Part shown: piece by piece, positions 40,673 through 53,800 of the stretch | Position numbering within the stretch: position 1 is the stretch's first letter | How the letters are laid out: each line of letters opens with the position of its first letter | From: Hoplostethus atlanticus | Lineage: Eukaryota > Chordata > Actinopteri > Trachichthyiformes > Trachichthyidae | Length of the DNA stretch: 64,000 nucleotides | Assembly: GCA_034670405.1 (NCBI GenBank) | Contig: JAXDDX010000054.1 | Location: 806,001-870,000, forward strand | Direction: 5' to 3' | Position numbers and translations under genes: made by a program | The notes under the pieces: generated by a model | The model's database searches: none | What the model saw: only the letters and a program-made list of their open reading frames with translations | What the model was told of the DNA's origin: nothing

Positions 40673-41561
40673 ATTCATCAGATTCTCTCTTATCATCATT
40701 CTAACATGGAAGAACTAAGATAATTGGTAGCAGCAACTTCATACTTTGCTCATCCCTGTTGATTCCACAAAGCCCCAGTTTATCGCATGGGAGTAATTAA
40801 GTTACCGTGTATGTGATCATGGACCAAAACAAACAAACAAAAACAAACCTGTAACAAAGACAAAATTTGGTAGTGAATTCCAGACTGCGCACTAAGTGCA
40901 AAATAAATGAGCAACAAAAAAACTCATAGCAAAGATTTTCTCTGCGAGATAGCGCATACATCAGAACAGTTCTACAGCTTAAAGAAAAAAGTGAACAATT
41001 ACGTGAATCATTTTTATCACTTTTGTCAAGTGATAAGTTTGTGTAAAAAAAAAAAAAAAGAAAATTCACACAGTTCAAAAAAAGCACATCAGCTGTATAA
41101 TAAAGTACTAAAAAACTAAATCAATAATTTTTTATTTGTTTCATAGATCATTTTAACATTACCCTCTCCCAGAATTTAGATGATGAACATTGTGACAAGA
41201 AAAGGGGTATGTATTCATTATTACTTTAGGTCTGTCCTGCTTTCGTTGTGGACCAAGCATTGTTGTCTTCTTTTTCGATGGGTTGTCTGTGTGTACTTGA
41301 TTGTGAAACAGATTTTTTTTTTTCTTTACAATGCGCATCAAGTTTTTTTTAGCCATTCTGTGTGCCTCCAATGCCTCTCGTAACGGTTCGCAATCGTTGA
41401 TGCATTATTTGTCGATGTCATTATTGTTCATCATTTACTTTTTTGTATTGGTTTCATTCAGTTTTATGAGCCCCCAAATGAATCCTTGAAGCAACAGAAA
41501 AAGTAATCCCATATGATGCTTCAACAGTCAGGATTCCCTCCCTTTTGTGTCAAGGTGAGGT

Positions 41562-41567
41562 TTTATT
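41562..41567 (-). promoter_or_regulatory. Candidate proximal poly(A) signal AATAAA
   Basis: This is the first AATAAA after the ptprd stop codon, about 200 nt downstream. If used it would give a very short 3' UTR. No clear GU-rich downstream element is seen, so it may be unused. Confidence 0.2.
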
Positions 41568-41767
41568 GGGATTGGGAAATACTTGGTCCTCCTGGAATCA
41601 TCTTTTTCATTTTTTGACATGTCATGTCGCACATCCAACACTTAAATGAGTTGTTAGCTAGGAGTTAAGAAGTACTTTCTCAAGCAGGAATTTATGGCTC
41701 AGAAGAGAGGCTCACTGGGTTTTCTTTCCAAAGGGCCCTCTGCTTTTCTCCTCCGATACTGGGTCTT

Positions 41768-41836
41768 TTACGTTGCATAGTGATCAAAGCTTCCCAGGTA
41801 CTCCAAGCCAGCTCTGTAACAGAACTGGTATTGATC
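41768..41836 (-). CDS. ptprd: ptprd last coding exon: C terminus and stop
   Basis: Acceptor TTTTCAG, then 22 codons [20 protein letters not shown] with AT, then TAA at 41768-41770. The ending [10 protein letters not shown] is the invariant LAR-family C terminus. RAG replaces the RAA of human PTPRD, a mild change. The short final coding part continues directly into the 3' UTR. Confidence 0.97.
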   Translation of the reverse strand, partial: DQYQFCYRAGLEYLGSFDHYAT

Positions 41837-44800
41837 CTGAAAAGAAAGAACAGTTTAGCTTGCGCTGCTTCTTAGGTTTTTCGTAATACCCATTTTTCTG
41901 TATCACTTCTTGTCCATTTTGCTTTCACTATCCATGAGTATTGCTATCAGTTTCCCTTTTCCAGCCTTTCTTCTTCTGGCTCTGCTATGCAATTGCCTCT
42001 GCTCAAAAATTAGATAAAAATGCTTAGGAAACTTACATGTGCACTGTGCCTAGCTACAAGATTGCTGCGTTCAGCATTTTCAAAAGAGCCACTTTGAAAA
42101 CTGTAACTTACTTTTTGTATTGATCAAACAATTTTCCGGCAACTTTTCAAACAGTATTTCAAAGGTGCCAGGAAGAATATCTTGTAAACATTGATTTGAA
42201 GAAACAAAAATGTGTTTTTAAAAGCTTAAAGATAATGACGAGATGAGGGGGGAAACATTGTGCAGTGCTTTTGAAATTGAGATGGATCTGCAGTGGAGAG
42301 CAGACACTACTACTGTAGATGAGTTCAGCTACTAAATTAATCATAGTCTTCAACAAAGGCTTGCTTTAGTTAATCTGTTTCACTCAAGAGGATACTTGGA
42401 TTCACACCAGCCCTTTCATTGGCCAAGAACAGTGTGCTATCAAATTGGTGGCAATGTTACTGAAACCATGTGTAGGCTACAGTGTCCCAAAGCTTACAGT
42501 AAGCTGCATGACTGTCTCAGAACAGTGCAAATTGAAGAAAACCTCACCTCTGTCTGCACCATAGCTGGTCTCTGTGTCCGTAGCATTTTCACCGTCTGAA
42601 AGATGTCTACGACACCCTCGTATCTCATTCGTTCCAAGACGATGCTGAGAGTGATGAAAACTCCGGTTCTACCAACACCCGCGCTGTGAGCAAGAGATGA
42701 AACAACCAAAAAGGTCACGTTTGAGATAGTGTAGATAGGAGATAATGTACCACATATGTTGCTACGCTATGTTAGTTCAAAGTTTGTATAGACCCTTTCA
42801 TCTTGGTATGATCCATGTTTCTTTGTTGGATATCTTAATTACATACCATTTAATCTACTACAAAGCTCCATGTGATGGTTGGTGGGTTCTTGTGAATGAG
42901 GTGGCAGCGGTTATGCCGATTTCAAAGCAAGTTCTTACCTACAGTGGACTGAGATAGGCCCATCTTGGCCAAACTGCTCTTTTGTTTTATGTACTTGACC
43001 AATGAAATCGATGAAGCCCTCTCCCGATTTTGGCACTCCTTGTTCAGGCCAGTCTGTGAACTGAAACTGCCTTACTGTCCGTGACTGTCCGTCCTGGAAA
43101 AAGGGGAGAGAGAGAGTGGTGAGAGAGAGAATATACAGAGCCTGCCCTCTCAAATGGAACAACATACATATGGAAACATGGCAATGAGAAACCTGATGAA
43201 TTGAAACAAGGAAGCCAATCTGATGTATTTCACAGACAAGCAACCCATGGCAGTTCATTCCATGACTAATGGGCTTTCCAGTTGTAGATAGCAGTCTTTT
43301 AAAGAATCAGGGAGCCCAGGGGCCCCGTTTAAAGCATCAGAGAAAAGGGGGTTTGTTACTAAAGATACCTGTCATTTCACCTGAATGTGTTCAACGTGAA
43401 TACTAAAGTCCTTTGTTTCCTTTGATGTGCTACTCTTAGTAGGAACGGATGGAGAGTTGTCTTTGAGGATGTGCGTTGCTTAAGTGATATTGTATCCCCT
43501 TGATAAGGAAAGCAATCCCATTGAGGAGTCAGTGTAACGTACACTACAAAAGAGGAAGCCTGGGACATTTATCTGTGTAAGCCTTTGATGGAATTAAAAA
43601 CTCTGGCAGCTCAGTGCCGCTGGCGTCACATTTGTTTTTACACATTGACATGTGTCATAATTCCACACAAATATATATATATTTATGCCTTTATTAAACC
43701 CACGGCCATAGTTTGGTATAAACAAATAGTTGATACAATGCCAACAACTACTGCACAGTAAACTGGGGTCGGAGGGCGCTCTCCAACCAGTCACTCAAAG
43801 CTTCTTTCTTGGCTATTAAGATCAAATGATTGGGAGATTGCACAGCAGGATGCCAGTGTTGCAGACAGTCAGCTGGCTGCACAGTTACTCAATTGCAAAT
43901 TCAAAGAAAAACAGATGTATCCACTTGACCCACGTCCGAACTGTAAACATTGGAACAGATGTCAGAGCTCCTTTTATTGCAGTTTCCAATTTCGATTGGT
44001 CAACTCTGTGCAATAAAACGGCGTTGTGTTTGCTTACCCTGGCATCAGGTCACTTTAAACTCTCTCAAGATATACTGGGGCATGTTGTACTCAGCCATGG
44101 GGTCCACCACAAAGTACTGGTATCTGGCTGACCTCTCTGCTGGCCAGTACTGGTGGCATTTTTCCTGCAGGGAGAAAAAATAAAGTATAAAGCAAAAATA
44201 CCACAATGAGCCACAACATTCCCTTCATACACTAGCTACATTATCTTCATTCCCAGAAAGATTTCATCTCATTCACACTGTTTGGCGTTTACTGCTTGAA
44301 AACGTCATTTTATGGATCATTGCTCTGTTGTATTTCATGTATGGCTGTTTTTACAACATGCGCCTTTCTGTTTCAAAGCCAGATAAAGGAGGTTAATGTG
44401 CCAAGACAAAACATTGAGAAAGATAAGCTTAAGCATACCCTGCCCATTTCTCTGAGCTTGGTGAGCATGACTACGATAGTCGAGTTGTGCTCCCAGAGCA
44501 TCCTCCAGAAGTCCTCTGTGGTCTCTGCCAGTGGTCCCTGCGTGGCAATGTAGGCTTTCTGTTGCCTGTGGGGACAAACCAATCATAAGATAAAAGAGTC
44601 CCGATACCATCAGTATGGAAATACATTTCAACTTTCACTCTGAGTGGTTTGAAGAGGAAATGAAGGTGATGTTGAAACAGCTACATTTGCGGTGACTTAT
44701 ACCAAAATGTAGCAATAGCTGTTATCTAGTATATATTTGCTGACTCTGCTCAGTTCAATTCAGCTTTAGAATATGGTCTTCTAGAATACGGGGAGCCATT

Positions 44801-47800
44801 TGAAAGTCTGATGAGCTTCTTTAAGTCCTGTTTTGTTAAGCAATTGGTGTCAGAGTACTTCACTTACCTGTATCCATCAATGAAGCTAGCATTGATGTAG
44901 TCAGAGCCCTCTACTCCTCGAATTGGCTGAAGACACACTCGTGTGGACTCATATGGCATTATGTTCACAAGGCGGTTCTTGAATTTGTTGCAGGGGAGAT
45001 TGGCACTGATGAATCGTGATGTATGGGCTTTAGTGTTGGCTAAACGCTGCAGGGGGGCGAGAGAGAGAGAGGGAGAGAGACACCGGTGAGCATATCGCTA
45101 TGGGGTAAGGAACACAGGTTGTGGTGTTCCCTTATTTCCCTTGTGCCTGGGTATATTTGACACTAAAGGTGGATTGTGTAAGATATTAATAATCACATGC
45201 TTTGGAAGTGGTGACGAAAACAATACCGTTTATGTCTCACACTGTGCTGTAGCTACATATTTCACCAGCATGAAGTATGTGAAGGGTAACAAAGGGATTA
45301 CTGTTGCTACTTGGCTTCGGAGGGAGAAAAAAAATAGCATGTTATGATGAAAAGAGGGGGGAAATTGATGACCCGAACGAGCCTAGAGTGGACAGGAGTT
45401 CAGTGTAATCTAACCTGTTTATCATCTCTTAGTGGAATCAGCATCCATCACAGAGCAAGGGAGTAGGTGCGTGACAAGCAAGGCAATATTGTGCATGCAG
45501 CACCGCAGACTGCAAAGGGGCTGCATAAGGGTTGGTGAGCCTCTCATTGTAAATGCAGAGTATATTGCAAAACCCCCCTCTGGCAACTGTCTGGGGTCGT
45601 GGGGAAAACCTGTTTGGCGTTCGGTTGTAAACAAGACCCCCCTTTACCCAAGGAGGGAAGCGGAAACCAGAAAGGGGGCATTTATCCCATGTTGGGTTAC
45701 AAAGGCAAGTCAACTAACGGGAATAGGGAGGAAACCACAGGCCCCGTGCTGTCTCGCAGGCCTAATGGGAACTGGGGAAAAAAGTGTGCAGGAGTGGTGC
45801 TGAGATTGGCCAATCAATGACACTGGGGCCTGGATGTCTATGGAACAATACCTAGCCACCCTGTACATTGTGGTACATGTGAAAACGTGTTGCTGTAAAA
45901 CCCGTACATGCCCGCAAATGTAATTTGACATCCGACCGAATCTTGACAGCAGCAGATTTGTTTCATTTGGAACACACTGCTTTTTTAAAATCAGTGAAGA
46001 TATGTTTTTATTTCTTTGTCTTTTCTTTTGTGCTCCTTCATAAAGAATGTAATTTGCCAATTTGGCTGCCTATTATTGCCCTATCATTGATCCAAGAATG
46101 ATTGTTAGTTGCTATATATTCACATCACATCCATATTATAATGTATAATTCATTCGAGTCTTCCTTGACCCCGAGTATTTTAATGTGTTGCTTCCTCGAG
46201 CAGTTTGCACCTTGAACTCCAGTTCCATGCCGGTGACGTTCTCTCCGCTCTCTATCTGCGTCAGCTTCTGGATGTAGGCGTATAGGTTCCTGGCGGGCAC
46301 TTCGGTGGTGCCGCAGTTGATGGCCTCCTGGAGCGCGTCGTGGATGAAGACGTACTGGTCCTCCGTCTGCACCATGTAGTTGCGCTGGGCACGCATCAGC
46401 GTCACGTGGCCGTAGATGTCCACGGTCTTCTCGTGCTTGATACGTTCCAGCATGGCATCAATCACGATGAAGCATCCTGTGCGCCCCACCCCAGCACTGT
46501 GGTCAAAACAAACATGGGCAAGGAAAAATGTTATTGGATTTCATTCAGAGCTGTATTACGTCCGATATCCAACTCATTTTTGTTTTTGCCAAAAATGACA
46601 AGCAGAACCCAATGCATCACTGGAAAAATGAAAAGCTAAAAGACACAAACATGAAGGTCTCTGCTCTGACGTGTTTTAACTTTCATCCGATGTCCTAACC
46701 TTTGCTACTCCTGGCCGTGTGTGTCTGTGTAAGCCATCTCTAACTAGACTCGGTCTCCACTGTGAAAGGAGTGAGTGTCAGCCCAGTGGCAGGAGAGGTG
46801 TCCACTCTCAGCATGTGCGGGGGCCTAAGAAGCTCCCTTGTTCCTGGGGATGAGGCCAAGAGGTAAACCCTCTCTGCCAAGTTTGCCACAGTGGGGCTGA
46901 CCATTTGGCTTTGAGTGTAATCAAATCTGAAGTGGCACTGTGCGGAGGAGAGGGCTTTGGCGGTCGCGGTCTGCGGTGAGCTCACTGCTGGCTCGGCAAT
47001 CCAATCTCCTCTCCTCTCTCTTCTCCGCACCCCACTTGTGCTCCCCAACCCATCAGCGGTAATCATCAGCTCAGCAGTAACATTTAACCTTTATCTCATA
47101 GCTTCAAAAAGGTGCCGCTGCAACAAATGCGCGTGCACAATTTTTAAGAGCGCGCTTTTTGAGGGCCTCCGTAAATGTGCTGGGCGACTTCTGAGAAGAG
47201 CAGATGACTTCAATTAATGCCATTAGATTATCACAGTGCACCCAAATGGCATGAGGAGGCTTTAGAGGACGCACTGAAAGGCAGGTCTCTTCATTACGAT
47301 TTCCACTGGCAAGTGCAAAAAAAAAATGTACGAGTGAGAAAAAAAGCACTCTGACAAAAAGGGTTTCACTGTTTGACTTCTGCTTGCAGGTCAGACTGAA
47401 GGAACATGCTACGTAAACCTACTCCTTTAAAAAAATGCTCAACCCGTCACAATACATGTTTTAATAGTGCATGCCCAAGCACAGAGGATCCTTTCTGACT
47501 ACAGTTTATTTACTGTCGGGTGACATGGCAGGTGTTAAATCCCACCCGTTAACTCTCCTCCCACCCATCTCAAAGCAGAGCATTGACAAGACGAGTCCTT
47601 GCGCTCGGCGCTCTAAAGTAAATAGGTTATTCAATCCATTAAGCTGACATGCCTACGAGGTGTGAGCCACGCTCTCGTGCCTCCTCCTTCTGATGGAGCA
47701 TTTGTTTTTCATTTGTTCTGAGGAAGGGGGGGAAGAAAAGGGTTGGGAAGGAAAACTCAAGAGGGAGTAAAGTTGGTCCCCAGAGGCCAAGTCTGGTTAA

Positions 47801-50800
47801 TGTGCCATGTTGCAGTGGAACTCTGCTGCGAATGGAATAAAGACACGTACGGGAGTCATTGGCTTTAACAAATGATCTGATGATCACTTACAAAATGGTT
47901 GACGTCGGCTGAATTTTTTTTTTCACAACTTTTTTTTGCAGCTCTAGGGGAATTACAAAACGTATGCGTGTGAGTGAGAGAATCGGACTGAAAAATATGT
48001 GTGTGAAATCATCTCAGGGATGTTTGGAGAATGAATCACTTCCAGGTCTGAGAACACCTCAGCCCCTGGGGGTGGGGCGGGGGGGGGGGGGGTGCAGAAA
48101 CTGGAAGAGATTTCTCCCACAACCCCAGCTGTTTCCAATCCGTAACCGTTTTATAGTCCAGAGCTGAATGCGGGAGAGTGATGACCTGCGAGAGAGTAAG
48201 TGACACAGTGACAGCACTGAGCTAGAGAGATGGAGGTGGAGGAAGATGTGGACGAGGGGGAGGAGAAGGGAAGAGGAAGGTGGGGTTGTGTGTGTTATGC
48301 GGGGAGTTACACAGCCAGTTGTCTTGAAGCTGTCTAGACAGTTTTCTAAAAGAATGAATTCCAGGACTAAGCAACAGTTAGCCACTATTTTTAAACCTAA
48401 GTCCTGGATATGCCAGGGATATCTATATTTCAACTATCGACAAGTGGTGGTGGTGGTGGGGTTCAGTCAGTCAGTGCATTTGGCAGAGGAAGAGGAGCTG
48501 GCGGACTGACTGCGCTAATGACCCGACACTGGCTTTTCAGCCGGCCAAGGCCAGCTGCTTTGGACGTCGACAGACATAAGTGTCAGACTAACATGCTTTG
48601 CCGAGTTTAGGGAATAGGGGCCGGGAGGGAGAGAGAAGCGCAGTGTAAAATACAGCTGCAATGGGCCCAGAAAAGATAAAGCCTGAGCAGCAGTAAAAGC
48701 AATTACATATGTATTGTTAGTGAATCTCGTGCTGTCAGCTAACCTGTCAAGTCACCATTTCCCTACATCGCCCATTAAACACAAACTTCCAAAACTGTGC
48801 ATGTAAAATTCACCAGGGTCATTGGATAGATGTTAATGGAGGCGCAGTAGTCGTTCTATTGTGTATGGATACTTAATATATGGAATACAATATATGGATG
48901 CAATGGATTTTAAATTAATCTCAAAATCTCTTCAACTACTTACATTGGGGAGATGTAAGTCCTAAGAGTGGTGGTGTTATAATGCTGCATCTATTTGTAT
49001 ATGTATTATTTATGGTTGTACTGTTGCCATTACACAGCAATAATATACTGTATTAACTGGAGTTGAAACTTTCTCTCCAAAATGATGTACAAGGAAGTAG
49101 TAAAAGCATTAAAAAAAAAATCTGCCCCTCTAACTGATCCTGCCCAAAATGGTTGAAATGCTAAAAAGTTTGCCACTGTAATTTAAAGCTTCAGGATTGA
49201 AAACAAGACAAAACAAAATAGAACTGAGGATGGAAATCATACTAGAACATTTGACCTAAATGGAAATCATTCTTAAAAGAAAAAAAAAAAATCAATGCAC
49301 TCCTTTTGAAAAAACTATGAACCATATTTTTGGGAAAACCAACTATTGACTCTATTATTAACTATTGACTGAACTATTAACCCTGTCTGAAGCTGTGGGA
49401 GAGGCCAGCGATCTCCTTGGCATTCAATCATGTCCTTTTGACTTCCTCTGAGCACTCATAACGCCCGGCCAGTGCCGTTTCCAAAAGGACAAAACAGTCT
49501 CTGACCCGCGGGTTAGTGAGAACAGCATGGAAGAGGGGAAACCAGGAGCGGAGTGGTATCCTGCTCCTGGGAGGCAGGCGGACGTCCAACGAGAGACGCA
49601 CTGTGAAAGGATGACCTCACCTCTGCAGTGGGAACACATGAATGCATTTTTATTAGCATCGGTCCTCACTGCTCCCATGGGGGGGGAAGCTGGCTGCCTG
49701 CCAAAGTCATGTTTGGTAATGTTTCTTAAGCAAATGCAAAATGGGGTGCCTGTGAAAACGTATCATATCTAGTTCTATGACAAAATTCCATCACCCCATT
49801 TTAAGTTCATTGTGAATGTAAGATCTCCCTGGATGACAGTGAAGCTTGCGGGCTCTGTCTCCGTGAATCGACGGTGCACGGCACGAGCTCGCACACGTCA
49901 TCGTGACTGATTTTTTTGGTAATTTCGTAGCCAGAGGCACACTGCGCACCTGGAAACAGGCTTCGGAGGAATACATTATCAGTAGGTGTGGCAGGCCCCC
50001 GGCTTCAGTAATGACCAATCAAATCACCCCCTTTTCCCATCCCTTTTAAAAAGCAGTGCACTCTCCGTAATGACGCTCTGACAATTTTTTTTTTTGATGG
50101 AAGAGAACAGTCCGGAACCGGTTACGCCACAAAAGCTCCCAAGATGAAAAACCGATGTCCTTGTATCACATATTATCCACACAAAAAAGAGGATCGGTAA
50201 GCTTTTAAATAAGATCTGTCCATGCGCAGTGAAATAGCGTAGGCACTTTGCACCGTGCACTTTTGAGCCAAATCCCCGTAAAAGCCTTGACACTGAAATT
50301 GCTCCGCGCTGCTTCGTCGTTACTGACACGCCCTCTCCTCTCACTTAGGCATCGTCAGACATTAATGTGAGGTGGCCATGCTGCACGCCGGTTAATATCT
50401 GTGGCCTCTGTGATCGAAAAGATTGATTTCCATGACTAAGAGATGGTGAACAACTGATTCCTTTTAACTGTAAGACATATTGTGCAATATTCAACAGGAA
50501 TGTTACAGAGTGTGACAGAAACACAACTAATAAAGAGATTCACCGATAAATGGGGGCAGGCGGTGGAGAACGGTGCACTTTGTATGACAGAAGTGTCATA
50601 TATGGACACCCGTCTAGTGTCTTATTCTGAATGTGCGCTCTCTGAAAGTCTGTAAATTGGGGTCTCTTGTCTTGTGGCGTGACAACAAAGCAGCTAGATC
50701 AATAGCACTCGAGATCGGGGGGCCACTTTTGTCTGACGACGCCAAATTAATTCTACTCTCTTGACTCCGGGGGCCATTACAGATTAAATTATTGTGTGGG

Positions 50801-53800
50801 TACATCTAAGGGTGTGAGTCTCGCAGTGTCTCATCTGAAGTCTGTCAAGAGATAATGACACCCGCTGATACACGAGCACCTGTCTGAGCGAGCGTGAGCG
50901 AATTGTAGAGAACGGGCAAAAAAAAAGAAGAAGTTCAAACTCTACCATACACACAAATCCCTTGATTGATCATTTGGTCAGTTATGTCCAATGTTTGCAC
51001 AGATCCTTTCAACAATTACATGAAGATTGCATCGTGGCACGTTCAGTGTACCACCCAGTTTTCTGCCCAGAACAGCCTGACCAATATTCATCAATCAATC
51101 ACGCGAGAGACTGTACCATGCAGTTAAATATGTGCTGCAAAACATCTTTTTTCCTTCAGCTTTTATTTCGCCGCCTTTGTGTGTGCATAAACAACAACAG
51201 CGAAAATAGTAATTGAGAAAATGTCTGGGCTGGCTGTTTAACTAATTCCTTTGCTGTAATAGAGAAAAATATATATATAATAAACCTTTTTTTTGGTACC
51301 ATAAAACAGCCCCAAACATTTTAAAAGCTGGCTCTATTTAAAATGGTGGTCGGACATGAAGTGTGGGAGTGCCTCTGTAAGGATTTGAAGCTTGGCAGTG
51401 GCTCTATCTGATAGGGAGCCAGAGGAATTAAAAACACCCATCTGCAGAGTGACATTAATTCCTGCATTCTGCTTCGTTGTAAAAAGTCAGGATTTTCAAT
51501 TTGAACTGATTCGGCAACTAGCTCTAATTAACTTCAGCATGTGGTAATTCTAATTCTTCAGTAATCCCCCCTTCCTTTTTTTTTTGTCAGTTCCTGACAC
51601 TGTTTGTATCTAGTACACTCACTATCTCGGGTTTCTTCATTTTCCCTGTCTGTGTCTCTTTTTCCTCTCAGTCGTTTTCTTTCTCTCCACAGAGCCTCTG
51701 ATGGCTTTTCGGAGTTGAGAGGAGCCAGCGAGTCCAGCGTGCCGTCTCTTTTGTGCCTGTCTGTTGGGAGTCTGGCCGCTTATGGCGCCGAGGGAAAGTG
51801 AAGTCGGTGCTTTATTTTGTTTCAGATGCAATAACCCCCAGGGACGAGACGAGAACTTGGGGGCCGCTGATGTGCGACATGCCGAGGGAGGTGACTTGTG
51901 TGTCAGTGTGCGGGAGGAGATGTTTAAGTTTGCTGGGGGCAATGACACTGGTAATCTTTGTGCTCTGTTGTTGCAAACACCTTCCGGTTTAAAGTACCTC
52001 CCATGAAAGCTAGTAGGATGATTCCCTTTGGCTTACGGTGGGCTGTAGTCAGCTTGAGTTATCAAATGTTCACATCTCTCATCTCACATGTCTCTTCTGA
52101 TTCATGCCTGTTTTTTTCTGAAAGTTGCCCTCTAAATCTCTACCAGCATTGCCCAAATTTCTAACTATGCCTGGCATTGTATTGAGTCTTCCTGATATAT
52201 TCAATATGGGGAAATGGGCAGGAAAAAAAATGTGATGCCTTAGGATGTTGTTGTTGACATCACCTACACGGAGTGAGAAACCGTCTTGTTGGTTACCTGC
52301 AGTGTACCACCATGGGTCCTGCGTCTGGAGGGTTGCAGGCTTTCACCCGTCTCAGGAAGGCCAGGAACGGGGTGGGGTGTTCGGGCACCCCGTGGTCCGG
52401 CCAGGCCGTGAACTGGAACTGCCTCACCTCTCTTTTCTCACTGGAACCGTTCTGAATGTGGCGATAGAGAAAGGCCGGTGAGTTAGAAATGGATAGCTCA
52501 TACCATACGCTATCTGACAGTACTTAGTAGGTCTTAGCAACCACGAAAAACAACAGCGCCTGAAGTCCTCTTACTTTATAAAGTGCGAACGTCCTGACGC
52601 AGTATGTAGCCAGCTCTACTGTGTCCAGCAGCGTCACCTGGATAAGACCGTACGTCTCTGTCCCTCTTGTGGGCCAGTACTGGTCACATTTCACCTGCAA
52701 TGGAGAGAAAAATCACGTTAGACAAGGCCAGGATACGACGGTGAGAAAACTCTTCATCCTGTAGTTATACCAAATTAATCCTGGTGCATTTTATTTGAAC
52801 ACTTATTACCAGAAAATCCATACAATTCCCCCATTTTTGCTGACAAAGGTGTGATATCACAATCAAGGAAATGGCCTTAGATATTTGGATGGAGCAGACG
52901 GTGCTATTTATTGCCCTGACAGGCTCTGTAATTACATAGGTAACCACAGTTTTCCAATCATATTACAGGCTCAGGTTTATTATGATTATACAGCTTTGTT
53001 GCCCAGTGAACGGTCAATAAAACACTGTTCCATTACAGCATTATTGTTTAGCTGCCAAAAGGAAGCACTGTTAATGCCGGCGAGGAAATAACTGGGTTCC
53101 TAGGCAGAGGCTTTTTTTTTTTTTTTCATACCGTCCATTTGTAATGTGCCGCATGTACATTCGAGCAGTACGTCCAACACGTTCCCAATGTCTGCTAATC
53201 AACGGCATCCTGTTACGCGACGCTCCGTGATTGTCGAATAGTGGCAACTGGACACACCAGTCCGGGACATCCAACCAGTCTACCACCCAGTCGTTTCATT
53301 TCACGAGCAGCTGTCGTAACATCGACACCGGGAGCGACGGAGTGATTCAGAGTAGCATTTACTCGCAGTCAATACTGAAACCTCCACGTATGCAAAAACG
53401 GCATGAAGACAGCTTGAGTGCGTCGCGGCAAATCATACGAGTGATCAATACTGAAGACAGGAGCTGTTAGTAGCAACAAAAGCACATTATGCACTCCAAA
53501 TGTCAAACAACACCAATTGGGGGGGGGCGTCTTGGTGTGTAGCCACAGAGCCATGGGCTACATTCATGCCACGCAGCATTTATTGTGAGAAACCCAGACC
53601 TGACTGAAGTTAATCATCGAATCATGCACTGTACAGAGCCTACCATGTTGCGACAAGTCAAAGGACTGTTCGGTTTGCAAGGAGACTGGCTTGAATCGGC
53701 GTCCCTGTTCAGACTATAACAGGTGTATAGAGGCAGACAAGCGTCTCGCAGCTTATGGAAACCATGCAAGCCTTTGTGTGCCCGATCAAACACTAAGATA

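Larger units (their letters stand above)
38730..41767 (-). other. ptprd: Probable ptprd 3' UTR (distal end uncertain)
   Basis: This is AT-rich sequence directly after the ptprd stop codon with no recognisable coding content. AATAAA signals on the minus strand occur at 41562-41567 (about 200 nt after the stop), 41131-41136, 40424-40429 and 38745-38750. Long 3' UTRs are usual for this family, so the distal signal is a reasonable end point, but no transcript evidence is available and the boundary is inference. It includes an A/T-alternating tract at 40555-40672. Confidence 0.4.

Noticed and set aside
46740-47066. 108-codon minus-strand frame in the large ptprd intron
   Set aside because: The D1 exons on either side join seamlessly inside the Ser codon of the catalytic motif, so no extra exon fits. 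No known domain.
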